Positions 26,518 to 36,051 are shown, counted from the stretch's first letter. The stretch: 64,000 nt of DNA from an uncultured Psychroserpens sp. (GCA_947488655.1 CANKZZ010000003.1:1-64000), one strand, 5' to 3'. The notes: generated by a model not told the origin, from the letters alone. Program-made: numbers and translations.

Positions 26518-28527
26518 ATGAAAAAAATTTTACTCTTAACTTTATTACTATTTAGTGCTCAATTTTCGATTGCGCAAATTGTGATTAATGAATTAGATTG
26601 TGATTCTCCAGGAGCAGAGAATATGGAATTCTTAGAAATTCTTTCAGAAACACCAAATTTCCCATTAGATGGTTATGTAGTTGTATTTTTTAATGGATCA
26701 ACTTCTGGAAACAATTCTAGTTACTTTACAGTAGATCTAGATGGTTATGTTACCGATATTAACGGTCTATTATTAATTGGTAGTAACTCTGTAAGTCCTG
26801 TACCTCAATTTTTAATAGCCGAAAATGTTATTCAAAATGGAGCAGATGCGGTAGCAATTTATCAGGCAGATGATTTAGATTTTCCTGAAGAAACCGTGGC
26901 CACTATAGATAATTTAATTGACGTACTATTATATGACACATCAGATGCAGACGATCAAGACTTTATAGATATTTTTAGTGCAGACCCAAGATTTGCAGAT
27001 ATAGAACAAATTAATGAGGGTCCTGCTAACAATCCAAATTCGATTCAACGTTTTGTTGATTCTGAAGGTGTTGTAACCTACACGTCTACCACACCAACAC
27101 CTCGAGCGTTAAATGATGGGAGTGGAGTTGTACTTAATGGTATAACCATGGCAATTGCGCAAGATCAATACGATGAGTTTGATGCTTTTGATATTACGTT
27201 TACCTCAGAAACTCCTGTGACCGAAGACTTAACTTTTAATATATTACTTGATAATTTTGGATTTAATACCTCAGATTATACTGGCAATACAACCATTACA
27301 ATCCCTTTAAATCAAACTACTGCGTCTACAACAATTACTTTAGTAGATGACGAAGATGATGAAGGGGATGAGGTTACAAGAATTCGCTTTTCAAATTTAC
27401 CACCACAATATTTAGCGCTTAACAATAATTTACGAATTAGAATTGTAGATAACGATTTTACGATGGCAAATTTTGGTACGCCATTAAATCCTACCTTCGG
27501 AAATGTAACGAGTACACAACCAACAGGCTATTATAATTCTTTAGATGGCTTAGCCGATGATGATTTAAGACAAGCATTGCAAGATATAATAGCAAATCCA
27601 AATGTGGTAAGAGCACAAACCTATGCAGATGTTTTAGATATTTTGGTAGAAGCAGATCAAAATCCATTAAATAGTAATCAAGTATGGTTAGTGTATAAAG
27701 AACTAGGACGTGCAAAACTAGATGTGCAATCAAGCTCAGATAATTTTGAAAAATGGAATAGAGAACATACCTACCCTAGATCTCGAGGTGGATTTTTTGA
27801 CATTGAAGAAGATGAGGTAGCAGACGGTAGAGATATTTTTTGGACAACCAAAGCAGATTCCTTACGTCATGGTAACTCAGATGCACATGCGCTTCGATCT
27901 GCCGATGCTATAGAAAACAGTACGCGTAATAACAAACATTATGGAGATCCAGCCTTAGGAGGTTATAATGGACCAACCGTAAATGGCGTGTTAGAAACTG
28001 GTGCAAGTTTTTATGGCGATGTTGCCAGAAGCGTTTTATATATGGAAATTAGATACAACGGTTTATCGGTTGTAAATGGATATCCAGAAAACGGTCCAGG
28101 AGAACTTGGAGATTTAGCAACTCTATTAGATTGGCATAGAAACGACCCTCCAGATGATTTTGAAATGAATCGTAATAACGTCGTTTATACATGGCAATTT
28201 AATAGAAACCCATTTATAGATCAACCAGATTTAGTAGAATATATTTGGGGAAATAATGTTGGTCAACTTTGGGATCAAGAATTGAGTGTAACAGCGTTTA
28301 ATGACAACCAAATTAATGTGTATCCAAATCCAACAACCAATAGTGTAACAATTAAAGGACTCAATGCTCAAGCAGATCTACAAGTATTTTCTATAGAAGG
28401 TAAATTACTTAAGTCATTACAATATAATACTGAAACCAGTATAAATTTAAATCTCCCAAGCGGATTGTATTTATTAAATATTTCTTCGGAAGACAAACAA
28501 ACCGTAAAGAAGCTTGTGGTTAATTAA
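26518..28527 (+). CDS. Secreted endonuclease I (T9SS substrate) with lamin-tail-like and Calx-beta-like domains
   Basis: A 669-aa exported nuclease. The signal peptide (1-19, ending SIAQ) is followed by a lamin-tail-like domain (about 20-190) that starts IVINELDCD. A Calx-beta-like domain follows (about 205-310, ending in VDND). The EndA/NucM endonuclease I domain (about 335-590) has the beta-beta-alpha metal motif WNREHTYPRSRGG with the catalytic His at 417. The last 75 residues are a type A sorting domain (INVYPNPTTNSVTI to LVVN). It would be sent out by the type IX system and cut extracellular DNA for nutrients. Two CTTCGGAA words lie in it (27495 and 28484). Confidence 0.92.
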   Translation: MKKILLLTLLLFSAQFSIAQIVINELDCDSPGAENMEFLEILSETPNFPLDGYVVVFFNGSTSGNNSSYFTVDLDGYVTDINGLLLIGSNSVSPVPQFLIAENVIQNGADAVAIYQADDLDFPEETVATIDNLIDVLLYDTSDADDQDFIDIFSADPRFADIEQINEGPANNPNSIQRFVDSEGVVTYTSTTPTPRALNDGSGVVLNGITMAIAQDQYDEFDAFDITFTSETPVTEDLTFNILLDNFGFNTSDYTGNTTITIPLNQTTASTTITLVDDEDDEGDEVTRIRFSNLPPQYLALNNNLRIRIVDNDFTMANFGTPLNPTFGNVTSTQPTGYYNSLDGLADDDLRQALQDIIANPNVVRAQTYADVLDILVEADQNPLNSNQVWLVYKELGRAKLDVQSSSDNFEKWNREHTYPRSRGGFFDIEEDEVADGRDIFWTTKADSLRHGNSDAHALRSADAIENSTRNNKHYGDPALGGYNGPTVNGVLETGASFYGDVARSVLYMEIRYNGLSVVNGYPENGPGELGDLATLLDWHRNDPPDDFEMNRNNVVYTWQFNRNPFIDQPDLVEYIWGNNVGQLWDQELSVTAFNDNQINVYPNPTTNSVTIKGLNAQADLQVFSIEGKLLKSLQYNTETSINLNLPSGLYLLNISSEDKQTVKKLVVN

Positions 28528-28556
28528 AGAATAACAATTACCAAATACAAATAGCA

Positions 28557-28589
28557 AACCCTTCAAGTTTTTAATAAATTGAAGGGTTT
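28557..28589 (+). terminator. Rho-independent terminator of the endonuclease gene
   Basis: AACCCTTCAA pairs with TTGAAGGGTT over a T-rich loop and is followed by a T-rich stretch. Confidence 0.8.
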
Positions 28590-28614
28590 ATTATTATTTA
28601 AAATTTCCGAAGAA

Positions 28615-30849
28615 TTAATTACCTATTGCTCTAACAAATAGTTTGTCATCACTAGACTTGCCCATAATAATATCTGGTATTGCTTGTTCCTTCTCTTTCC
28701 ATGATGCGCTAGATTTTCTACCATCATTGTCATCTAAAGAAATTTTAATACTTGTGATTTCTCCTGCTTTATTACGTTTTACTTTCGAGAATTTTGCTTC
28801 AATACCATGTTTTAATAATTCTCTTTTTTGTTTTTCTAAAAAAGCATCTGTTGAGTTTTTTGAAACTATCCACTCAGCAGACATCTTTTTATTATCATCT
28901 ACATATTTAACAGAGCTTACTTTAACTTCCCAACCCTCTTTTTTTAATTTATTACGTCTAATTTCTCGCTCAGCTATATCTGCCTTCCAAGATTTAGTTG
29001 TTATAATGATTACTCCGTTTTTACCTTTGTCACCATAGATTTTTTTGGCATTACCATCTTTAAGTATTTCCATACTTTTAATGTTATTGGGATCTATAAG
29101 CTCAAATTCTTTGTGAGATATGATTTTTTCATCAAGAATATATAGTGGTTTGTCTTTATTAGATGAAGTAAACTCGTAGGTGGTGTTATCTTTTTTAGAG
29201 TAAACTTTATCTTTAAAATTATAGGTAGTAGAGTCGTTTGATTCTTTAATTTCATAAGTTTCTACTTTAGTGTCTCTAGCTACCCATAGAGGAGACCCTT
29301 TTGTTTTTAACAAAATTACTCCGTTTTTACCTTGGTCACCATATCTTTCAATTGCTAGATTACCTTTAAGAACATTGACAGATTCTATTTTATTGGAATC
29401 TATATTTTCAAACATTGATTTTTCAACAACTTTACCATTAACTACAAATAGAGGATCTTCAGATTTTGAGATAAATACATTGGTTTTTCCGTTTTCCGAA
29501 GCATTTATACTTATTTTCTCTCCATCCTTATTTGTCCATGTTTTGGTTTCGTAAACCACTGTAGAAGGTTGTTCTATTATTTCATTAGATTCAACATTAT
29601 TAGAGCTTTCTTCAATAATATATGTTTTGGAGCTTCCTGTTGATTGTGCTTTTGTATTACCATTATAGGTGGTGTAAATTTTTGGAGTCTTATCAGAAAA
29701 CGTACCAACAGCAAATGATTGCTCATTGGTTTTAAAGATAAAAGGCTCCATAGCTTTGTCAGACTTTACATTATAAGTACCACTATTTCCATTATAATCA
29801 AATTGAGTTTTAATGGCAGTAATGTCTCCATTTTTATCACGTTTTACTCCAGAATAATCAAAGGTTACTCCATTGTTTGCAAGTTTCTTTTTGATGAGTG
29901 CTAGGTCATTATCACTCATATCTTTTGTGAATATTTGCTCAATATCATCGGTTTGAAGAATTACCATTGTTGGTATTTCTTCTAAAGGAATTTCAACAAA
30001 AACCTCCTCAGTATTAAAGCTCATCATGAAGAAAGCTATTAGTGGAATTACGAAGACCATTTTTAACTGATTTATGGTTTTAGATTTTGATTTGTGTAAC
30101 ATAACGATTCGTTTTTTGATTAATGATGTGTAAAAATTATTTGTGATTGCTAATTGATGATTTTGTATACTAGTTTTTAATAATACAGCTTGGTAGCTTT
30201 TCTCGCAAAGCGAAACGTGCTGTGCTTTTTGATCTGCAATAAATTCTAAATTTTGCTGTAATGCTTTTTTATACAACCATATTACGGGATTAAACCACAA
30301 TAAAATACAAGCCAATTGCGACATAATTGTATCTATGGTATGCCATTGTTGCGTGTGTACTTTCTCGTGATTGATAATGTGTTGGAGCTCTTCTTTTTTA
30401 AATTGTTTGGGGTTGTAAACAATGCGATTAAAAAATGAGAAAGGTGTAATGTTTTGGTTAGTTTCTAATAATTTAAAAGAGCCTATTGGTTTGAGCGTAC
30501 TTGAATTTAGAACTTTGCGAAGCGAAAGGAAATCAATAATTAATTTTCCGAAGAAAAATATAATTCCTGTAAAATATATAAAGATTGCAAGTTGTAGATA
30601 GTTAATAGATTCATCTATGGCAGATTGATTAGGTGAAAGGTTATCATAATCAATAATAAAATTATTAGTGTTTGTAGCTGTGTACTCAATATACACTGGG
30701 ATGACTACCAAAGGAATAATGCAAGCTACTATCAACCCAGACAGTAAAAACCAGCGATTAGCTTGAAAAAAAGTCTCTTTTTGCAAAAACAATTGATAGC
30801 ACGCGTAAAAAATAAAGAGAATAGCAGATGCCTTTAATAAATAATCCAT
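28615..30849 (-). CDS. BlaR1-like M56 membrane metallopeptidase with TonB-plug-like repeats
   Basis: A 744-aa sensor-type protease. Residues 1-105 hold the first helices. The M56 zinc site is HEKVH (His 161, Glu 162, His 165) with the third ligand in EFIAD (Glu 202). Another helix lies at about 265-280, and the rest is periplasmic. That part contains two segments typical of TonB-dependent receptor plugs, IESVNVLKG..A.ERYGDQGKNGVILLKTK (about 480-510) and a second copy ending YGDKGKNGVIIITTK (about 590-615). The partner repressor gene precedes it by 2 bp. In BlaR systems the sensor cleaves the BlaI repressor; here the signal is unknown. Two TTCCGAAG words occur in it. Confidence 0.9.
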   Translation of the reverse strand: MDYLLKASAILFIFYACYQLFLQKETFFQANRWFLLSGLIVACIIPLVVIPVYIEYTATNTNNFIIDYDNLSPNQSAIDESINYLQLAIFIYFTGIIFFFGKLIIDFLSLRKVLNSSTLKPIGSFKLLETNQNITPFSFFNRIVYNPKQFKKEELQHIINHEKVHTQQWHTIDTIMSQLACILLWFNPVIWLYKKALQQNLEFIADQKAQHVSLCEKSYQAVLLKTSIQNHQLAITNNFYTSLIKKRIVMLHKSKSKTINQLKMVFVIPLIAFFMMSFNTEEVFVEIPLEEIPTMVILQTDDIEQIFTKDMSDNDLALIKKKLANNGVTFDYSGVKRDKNGDITAIKTQFDYNGNSGTYNVKSDKAMEPFIFKTNEQSFAVGTFSDKTPKIYTTYNGNTKAQSTGSSKTYIIEESSNNVESNEIIEQPSTVVYETKTWTNKDGEKISINASENGKTNVFISKSEDPLFVVNGKVVEKSMFENIDSNKIESVNVLKGNLAIERYGDQGKNGVILLKTKGSPLWVARDTKVETYEIKESNDSTTYNFKDKVYSKKDNTTYEFTSSNKDKPLYILDEKIISHKEFELIDPNNIKSMEILKDGNAKKIYGDKGKNGVIIITTKSWKADIAEREIRRNKLKKEGWEVKVSSVKYVDDNKKMSAEWIVSKNSTDAFLEKQKRELLKHGIEAKFSKVKRNKAGEITSIKISLDDNDGRKSSASWKEKEQAIPDIIMGKSSDDKLFVRAIGN

Positions 30850-30851
30850 AA

Positions 30852-31211
30852 CTACTTTTTTTGTTCAATTAGAGCAATAATTTCTTTGAGCTCATCAACA
30901 CTTATTTTTTCTTCTTTAGCAAAAAAGGAGACCACGTTTTTGTAAGAGTTGTTGAAGTAGTTTTCTATAGCAGTATTCATAAAACGCTCTTTATATGCTT
31001 CTTTATTAATAATAGGGAAGTATTGGTGTGTTTTACCATAGGCGTTATAACTTACAAACCCTTTGTCTTCTAAATTTCTAATTATTGTAGACAACGTATT
31101 ATAGTGTGGTTTATCATTCTTGATTTCGGCAAGTACATCTTTCACAAAAGCTTTTTCGAGCTTCCAGAGAATGTGCATTATTTCTTCTTCTTTATTGGTA
31201 AGTTTTTGCAT
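30852..31211 (-). CDS. BlaI/MecI/CopY family repressor
   Basis: A 119-aa winged-helix repressor. It starts MQKLTNKEEEIMHILWKLEK, has the recognition-helix region YNTLSTIIRNLEDKGFV (about residues 37-53) and a C-terminal dimerisation helix. It is the first gene of a two-gene operon with the M56 sensor and is expected to repress its own promoter at the three-copy operator (31265-31324) until the sensor inactivates it. Confidence 0.94.
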   Translation of the reverse strand: MQKLTNKEEEIMHILWKLEKAFVKDVLAEIKNDKPHYNTLSTIIRNLEDKGFVSYNAYGKTHQYFPIINKEAYKERFMNTAIENYFNNSYKNVVSFFAKEEKISVDELKEIIALIEQKK

Positions 31212-31259
31212 CGATTTAAATGTTTCGTTCCCTTAAATGTGGGAAGCCATTTCATATTA

Positions 31260-31290
31260 CAAACGTATAACTATTTTTATAGTTATACAA
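31260..31290 (-). promoter_or_regulatory. Promoter of the BlaI/M56 operon
   Basis: On the minus strand TTG (31290-31288), 20 bases, then TACGTTTG (31267-31260) match the Bacteroidota consensus. The first operator copy fills the spacer and the second begins at the -33 box. Confidence 0.65.
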
Positions 31291-31324
31291 CTATTAATAT
31301 AGTTATTTAACTAATTATTAAGTT
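31265..31324. promoter_or_regulatory. Three phased operator copies for the BlaI-like repressor
   Basis: The 16-bp element AACTAT-N4-ATAGTT occurs at 31269-31284 and 31289-31304, and a diverged form AACTAA-TTAT-TAAGTT at 31309-31324. The starts are exactly 20 bp apart. The first copy extends to a perfect 10-bp inverted repeat GTATAACTAT/ATAGTTATAC (31265-31288). The array covers the promoter of the repressor operon and lies upstream of the divergent exchanger gene. Confidence 0.75.
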
Positions 31325-31438
31325 TTCAAAATTAATATTGAAAGTGTTTTAATTATTTCTTAATATCTATTTCTAGTATCTTCGCAAAATTGAAAATTAT
31401 CGCACACATACAATAAAGACATATATAATTTAATAGTT

Positions 31439-32386
31439 ATGAGTTTAGTTTGGATCATTTTAGGATTGTTATTACTGGTAGTAGGAGGTGAGTTTTTAGT
31501 ACGCTCATCTGTTGCATTGTCGTTTAAATTAAACATATCTAAAATGGTCATTGGTATGACTGTAGTTAGTTTTGCAACCTCTGCTCCAGAGTTATTAGTT
31601 AGTTTAAATGCTGCGTTAACGGGTTCTCCAGCAATTGCTATAAATAATGTAATTGGTTCTAATATTGCTAACATTGGCTTGGTTTTGGGAATTACTGCAC
31701 TTGTAAGTTCTATTGCTGTAGATAAGTCTTTCTACAAATTAAATTGGCCTGTAATGATGTTGTTTTCTGTAGTACTTTATTATTTTCTTGCAAATGATAA
31801 TCAACTAACTGCTATAGAAGGAGCTGTGCTATTTACTGGTCTAATTGTATTTTTAATAGTTTTAATACGATCTGCTAAGAGAAATGCAGTAATAGAAGTT
31901 GTTGACGATTCTCTTGCTGTTGTGTCTAATTTTAAAATTGTTATTTGGTTATTAATAGGAGCAACTGCATTGTATTTTGGATCTGATTGGTTGGTAGATG
32001 GCGCAAAAGATTTAGCTGTAATGCTAGGAGTTAGCGATGCTGTTATTGCAGCTACTGTTATTGCTATTGGTACTAGTGTGCCAGAGTTGGCAGCGTCTGT
32101 AATTGCTGCGGTAAAAAAGGAGAAAGCACTTTCTTTAGGAAATCTAATTGGATCTAATATATTTAATATTGCGTCAGTTTTAGGCTTAACATCAATGATT
32201 AAAACAATACCAGTAACAGATGCAGCTATTTTAGATAAAGATATTTTTTGGATGTTAGCATTTGCTGCTATTTTAATTCCTTTGATTTTAATTCCGAAGA
32301 AATTTCAAATATCAAGATATAAAGGTTTATTGCTTGTTGTTGCTTATGGCGCTTTTATTTTTCTAGCTTTTAAATCTCAGGTATAA
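31439..32386 (+). CDS. Calcium/sodium antiporter (CaCA family, YrbG-like)
   Basis: A 315-aa inner-membrane exchanger with ten predicted helices in two inverted halves. Each half has the ion-binding alpha repeat: SFATSAPELLVSLNAAL..NVIGSNIANIGLVLG (about residues 44-80) and GTSVPELAASVIAA..NLIGSNIFNIASVLG (about 215-250). Family members export calcium in exchange for sodium or protons. It is divergent from the BlaI-like operon, and the shared 227-bp gap holds the operator array, so co-regulation is possible but not shown. Confidence 0.93.
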   Translation: MSLVWIILGLLLLVVGGEFLVRSSVALSFKLNISKMVIGMTVVSFATSAPELLVSLNAALTGSPAIAINNVIGSNIANIGLVLGITALVSSIAVDKSFYKLNWPVMMLFSVVLYYFLANDNQLTAIEGAVLFTGLIVFLIVLIRSAKRNAVIEVVDDSLAVVSNFKIVIWLLIGATALYFGSDWLVDGAKDLAVMLGVSDAVIAATVIAIGTSVPELAASVIAAVKKEKALSLGNLIGSNIFNIASVLGLTSMIKTIPVTDAAILDKDIFWMLAFAAILIPLILIPKKFQISRYKGLLLVVAYGAFIFLAFKSQV

Positions 32387-32418
32387 AAAAACGCCTTCTC
32401 ATTATAAGAAGACGCTTT
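32385..32418 (-). terminator. Terminator of the GSII gene
   Basis: On the minus strand a stem of about 9-10 bp (GCGTCTTCT with AGAAGGCGT, one G-U pair) is followed by seven T. It lies between the convergent exchanger and GSII genes and may serve both. Confidence 0.7.
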
Positions 32419-32442
32419 ATGAACAAAATTATATGTTATAAT

Positions 32443-33456
32443 CTAACTAATATTAGCAGATTTTACAGTTTTAATAATACGACCAGCAATTTTATAAGGG
32501 TCACCATTTGATGCAGGACGACGATCTTCTAACCAGCCTTTCCAACCTTTTTCTACTGTAATAATTGGGATACGAATAGATGCACCTCTATCTGAAATAC
32601 CGTAACTAAAATCGTCAATAGATGCAGTTTCATGATCTCCAGTTAAACGTTCGTCATTAAACTCACCGTAAACAGCAATATGCTCTTTTACAACTGGTCT
32701 AAATGCCTCACATATTTTTTCGTAAGTTTCTTGGCTACCGCAAGTTCTCAAAACAGAGTTAGAGAAGTTTGCATGCATTCCAGAACCATTCCAATCTCCT
32801 TTTACAGGTTTTGGGTGATATTCAATATAATAACCATATTGCTCTGTCAAACGATCTAATAGGTAACGAGAGATCCAAATTTCATCTCCCGCTTTTTTAG
32901 CGCCTTGAGCAAATAATTGGTATTCCCATTGACCAGATGCAACTTCTTGATTAATACCTTCAAAGTTTAGTCCTGCTGCAATACATAAATCTGCATGCTC
33001 TTCTACAAAACTTCTACCATGTGTGTGTCTTCCACCAACAGAGCAGTAGTACATACCTTGTGGTCCAGGATAACCACCAATAGGGAAACCTAATGGTAAT
33101 TGAGTGTCTTTATCCATAATGAAGTATTCTTGCTCAAATCCAAACCAGAAATCATTATCGTCATCGTCGATACCTGCTCTACCATTAGAAATGTGAGGTG
33201 TACCGTCTGCATTTAAAACTTCTGTCATTACTAAATAACCGTTTTCTCTTGCAGGATCTGGATAAATTGCAACTGGTTTTAATAAACAATCAGATGCTCC
33301 TCCAGAGGCTTGTTTAGTAGACGAACCGTCAAATGACCATATAGGACAATCTTCTAATTTACCACTAAAATCATTTTCGATTTTAGTTTTACTTCTCATG
33401 TTTTGAGTTGGCTTATAACCATCTAACCAGATATACTCTAATTTTGATTTGCTCAT
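32443..33456 (-). CDS. Glutamine synthetase, type II (eukaryote-like GSII)
   Basis: This enzyme makes glutamine from glutamate, ammonia and ATP. At 337 aa it is the short GSII type. The family motifs are visible: YIWLDGYKPTQNMRSKT, WSFDGSSTKQASG, the catalytic region WFGFEQEYF, and GDWNGSGMHANFS. It is divergent from a GSIII gene. Its promoter fits the local consensus. Two different glutamine synthetases side by side point to regulated ammonia assimilation. Confidence 0.93.
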   Translation of the reverse strand: MSKSKLEYIWLDGYKPTQNMRSKTKIENDFSGKLEDCPIWSFDGSSTKQASGGASDCLLKPVAIYPDPARENGYLVMTEVLNADGTPHISNGRAGIDDDDNDFWFGFEQEYFIMDKDTQLPLGFPIGGYPGPQGMYYCSVGGRHTHGRSFVEEHADLCIAAGLNFEGINQEVASGQWEYQLFAQGAKKAGDEIWISRYLLDRLTEQYGYYIEYHPKPVKGDWNGSGMHANFSNSVLRTCGSQETYEKICEAFRPVVKEHIAVYGEFNDERLTGDHETASIDDFSYGISDRGASIRIPIITVEKGWKGWLEDRRPASNGDPYKIAGRIIKTVKSANIS

Positions 33457-33487
33457 GGTGTTTTTAAGTTTTTAAAATTGTAAAGCA

Positions 33488-33517
33488 CAAAGATTAGGTT
33501 TTTTATGTTTATGTCAA
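33488..33517 (-). promoter_or_regulatory. Promoter of the GSII gene
   Basis: On the minus strand TTG (33517-33515), 19 bases, then AATCTTTG (33495-33488), a near match to TAnnTTTG with correct spacing. Confidence 0.5.
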
Positions 33518-33609
33518 AAAAATTAGGGTGATTTTAGATATAATGTTATTAACAATTGCTAATACCCTAATTTTTTAGGGGTAAATTCTTTTATAAATAT
33601 ATTATTCAT

Positions 33610-33617
33610 TAAATTTG
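33610..33617 (+). promoter_or_regulatory. -7 element of glnN
   Basis: TAAATTTG matches TAnnTTTG, 28 bases before the ATG. Confidence 0.5.
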
Positions 33618-33644
33618 CCCTAATAAAATGATAAAAATATAATT

Positions 33645-35834
33645 ATGTCCACACTAAGATTTCATGCACTAAAACAAGTTCATCTTCACAAACCTTTACA
33701 TATTGAAGAAAATGTAAGGCGATCTGAAATTTTTGGAGCTAATGTTTTCAATGAATCAACAATGCGTCAATATCTAACCAAAGAAGCTTTTGAAAGCGTA
33801 ATGGATGCTATTAGCAAAGGTTCAAAAATTGATAGAAAGGTGGCAGACCATATCTCTACAGGTATGAAAGAATGGGCAATATCAAAAGGAGCTACACATT
33901 ATACACATTGGTTTCAGCCTTTAACAGGTGCAACTGCCGAGAAGCATGATGCTTTTTTTGAAACTATAGGTAGCAATGGATTAGCTATTGAAAAATTTGA
34001 AGGTGGACAACTCGTACAACAAGAACCAGATGCTTCTAGTTTTCCAAATGGAGGAATTAGAAATACATTTGAGGCTCGAGGTTATACTGCTTGGGATCCA
34101 ACCTCTCCAGCATTTATATACGGTACTACTTTATGTATACCAACGGTATTTGTATCTTATACAGGTGAGGCTTTAGATTATAAAACTCCCTTATTAAGAG
34201 CGTTACAAGCTGTAGACTCTGCAGCAGTAGCTGTTTGTAAATATTTTGATAAAAATGTAAAAAAGGTAAATGCGTCGTTAGGTTGGGAGCAAGAATACTT
34301 TTTAATTGACAATGGTTTAGCAATGTCTCGACCAGACATAGTATTGACAGGACGTACGTTATTAGGGCATTCTCCAGCAAAAGGGCAACAATTAGATGAT
34401 CATTATTTTGGTACAATACCAAATAGAGCAATGGCTTACATGCGGGATTTAGAAAACGAATGCATGTTACTTGGTATACCAGTAAAGACGAGACATAATG
34501 AGGTTGCGCCAAACCAATTTGAATTAGCTCCAATTTTTGAAGAAGCTAACTTAGCGGTTGATCATAACTCCTTATTAACAGATGTCATGGATAAAATTGC
34601 AGCACGTCACAATTTTAAGGTGTTGTTTCATGAAAAACCTTTTGCAGGTGTCAATGGATCTGGAAAACATAATAATTGGAGTTTAAGTACAAACACTGGA
34701 GTAAATTTATTGAGTCCAGGAAAAACACCAATGAGTAATTTACAGTTTTTAACATTTTTTATAAATACTATAAAAGCAGTACATGAAAACGAAGAGTTAT
34801 TGCGAGCAGCAATAGCATCTGCAAGTAATGATCATAGATTAGGTGCTAATGAAGCTCCACCTGCAATAATTTCGGTATTTATTGGTGATCAATTAACAAA
34901 AGTGTTAAACGAATTAGAAAACGTCACAACAGGTAAATTATCTCCTCAAGAAAAAACAGATTTAAAATTAAATGTTGTTGGTAAAATACCTGATGTATTA
35001 TTAGATAATACAGATAGAAACCGAACATCTCCATTTGCTTTCACAGGTAATAAATTTGAGTTTAGAGCAGTAGGATCTACAGCTAATTGCGCTAACCCTA
35101 TGACTGTTTTAAATACAATTGTTGCAAAACAACTTACAGATTTTAGAGAAGAGGTTGAGCGTCTTATTGATAAAAAATCAATGAAGAAAGATGACGCTAT
35201 CTTTAATGTATTAAGAGAATATATTAAAGCGTCTAAAAATATATTGTTTGAAGGTAATGGTTATGGAGAGGCTTGGGAAAAGGAAGCTAAGAAGAGAGGC
35301 TTAAGTAATAATAAAACAACACCAGAAGCACTAAAAGCTAAGGTGTCTAAAAAAGCAATTAGTTTGTTTGAAGATTTAGGTGTGATGAACAAGGTAGAGT
35401 CTGAAGCACGATATGAAATTGAAATAGAAGAATATTCTTTAAGAATTCAAATAGAAAGTCGAGTTATTGGTGATATCGCTAGAAATCATATAGTGCCTAC
35501 AGCTGTTAGATACCAAAATATTTTAATAGAAAATGTAAAAGGCCTTAAAGAAATTTATGGTGCTTCATTTAAAAAATTAGCTAAAGAACAACTTAATTTA
35601 ATAGAAGAAATCTCTAATCATATAGAAGGTATTAACTCTAATGTTACAAATATGACAGAAGAGCGTAAAAAAGCGAATACAATAAGCGATTTAGAGAAAA
35701 AAGCTGATTTGTATTGTAAAAAAGTAAAACCACTTTTTGAAGATATTAGGTACCACTGTGATAAATTAGAGTTACTAGTAGATGACGAGTTGTGGCCACT
35801 TACTAAGTATAGAGAGCTTTTATTTACTAAATAA
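33645..35834 (+). CDS. glnN: Glutamine synthetase, type III
   Basis: A 729-aa GSIII, the large type common in Bacteroidota and cyanobacteria. It has the expected N-terminal barrel layer, then GWEQEYFLIDN (about residue 213), KTRHNEVAPNQFELAPI (about 281-297), the ammonia and ATP site segment GVNGSGKHNNWS (about 339-350), and NRTSPFAFTGNKFEFRAVGS (about 463-482). A helical C-terminal domain with YHCDKLE follows. It is transcribed away from the GSII gene. Neither gene contains the dispersed TTCCGAAG word. Confidence 0.95.
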   Translation: MSTLRFHALKQVHLHKPLHIEENVRRSEIFGANVFNESTMRQYLTKEAFESVMDAISKGSKIDRKVADHISTGMKEWAISKGATHYTHWFQPLTGATAEKHDAFFETIGSNGLAIEKFEGGQLVQQEPDASSFPNGGIRNTFEARGYTAWDPTSPAFIYGTTLCIPTVFVSYTGEALDYKTPLLRALQAVDSAAVAVCKYFDKNVKKVNASLGWEQEYFLIDNGLAMSRPDIVLTGRTLLGHSPAKGQQLDDHYFGTIPNRAMAYMRDLENECMLLGIPVKTRHNEVAPNQFELAPIFEEANLAVDHNSLLTDVMDKIAARHNFKVLFHEKPFAGVNGSGKHNNWSLSTNTGVNLLSPGKTPMSNLQFLTFFINTIKAVHENEELLRAAIASASNDHRLGANEAPPAIISVFIGDQLTKVLNELENVTTGKLSPQEKTDLKLNVVGKIPDVLLDNTDRNRTSPFAFTGNKFEFRAVGSTANCANPMTVLNTIVAKQLTDFREEVERLIDKKSMKKDDAIFNVLREYIKASKNILFEGNGYGEAWEKEAKKRGLSNNKTTPEALKAKVSKKAISLFEDLGVMNKVESEARYEIEIEEYSLRIQIESRVIGDIARNHIVPTAVRYQNILIENVKGLKEIYGASFKKLAKEQLNLIEEISNHIEGINSNVTNMTEERKKANTISDLEKKADLYCKKVKPLFEDIRYHCDKLELLVDDELWPLTKYRELLFTK

Positions 35835-36051
35835 ACCTTGAGCGTCTTACACTTCAACAAGTATTCTAAACGAGTAATCGATAATATGCATTTTTAGTTA
35901 AATTTTTATAGTTATTTGGCACGCAAAAGTTTTAATAAAGTTTAACCCTCAATTTTATTACTGTAAACTTTTGTTTGATTGATAGTCCATTGTATTAATA
36001 GCCCCTAATAAATGTCTAAATGCCTTTGCATTTAGCCTTAACAATGTGATT

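Noticed and set aside
35921-35945. Possible sigma-54 promoter TTGGCACG upstream of the barrel gene at 36052
   Set aside because: The -24 part is good but the GC of the -12 element is missing at the required distance, and it lies over 100 bases from the ATG.
36046-36051. GTG start for barrel paralogue A
   Set aside because: The ATG six bases later gives a normal signal peptide.
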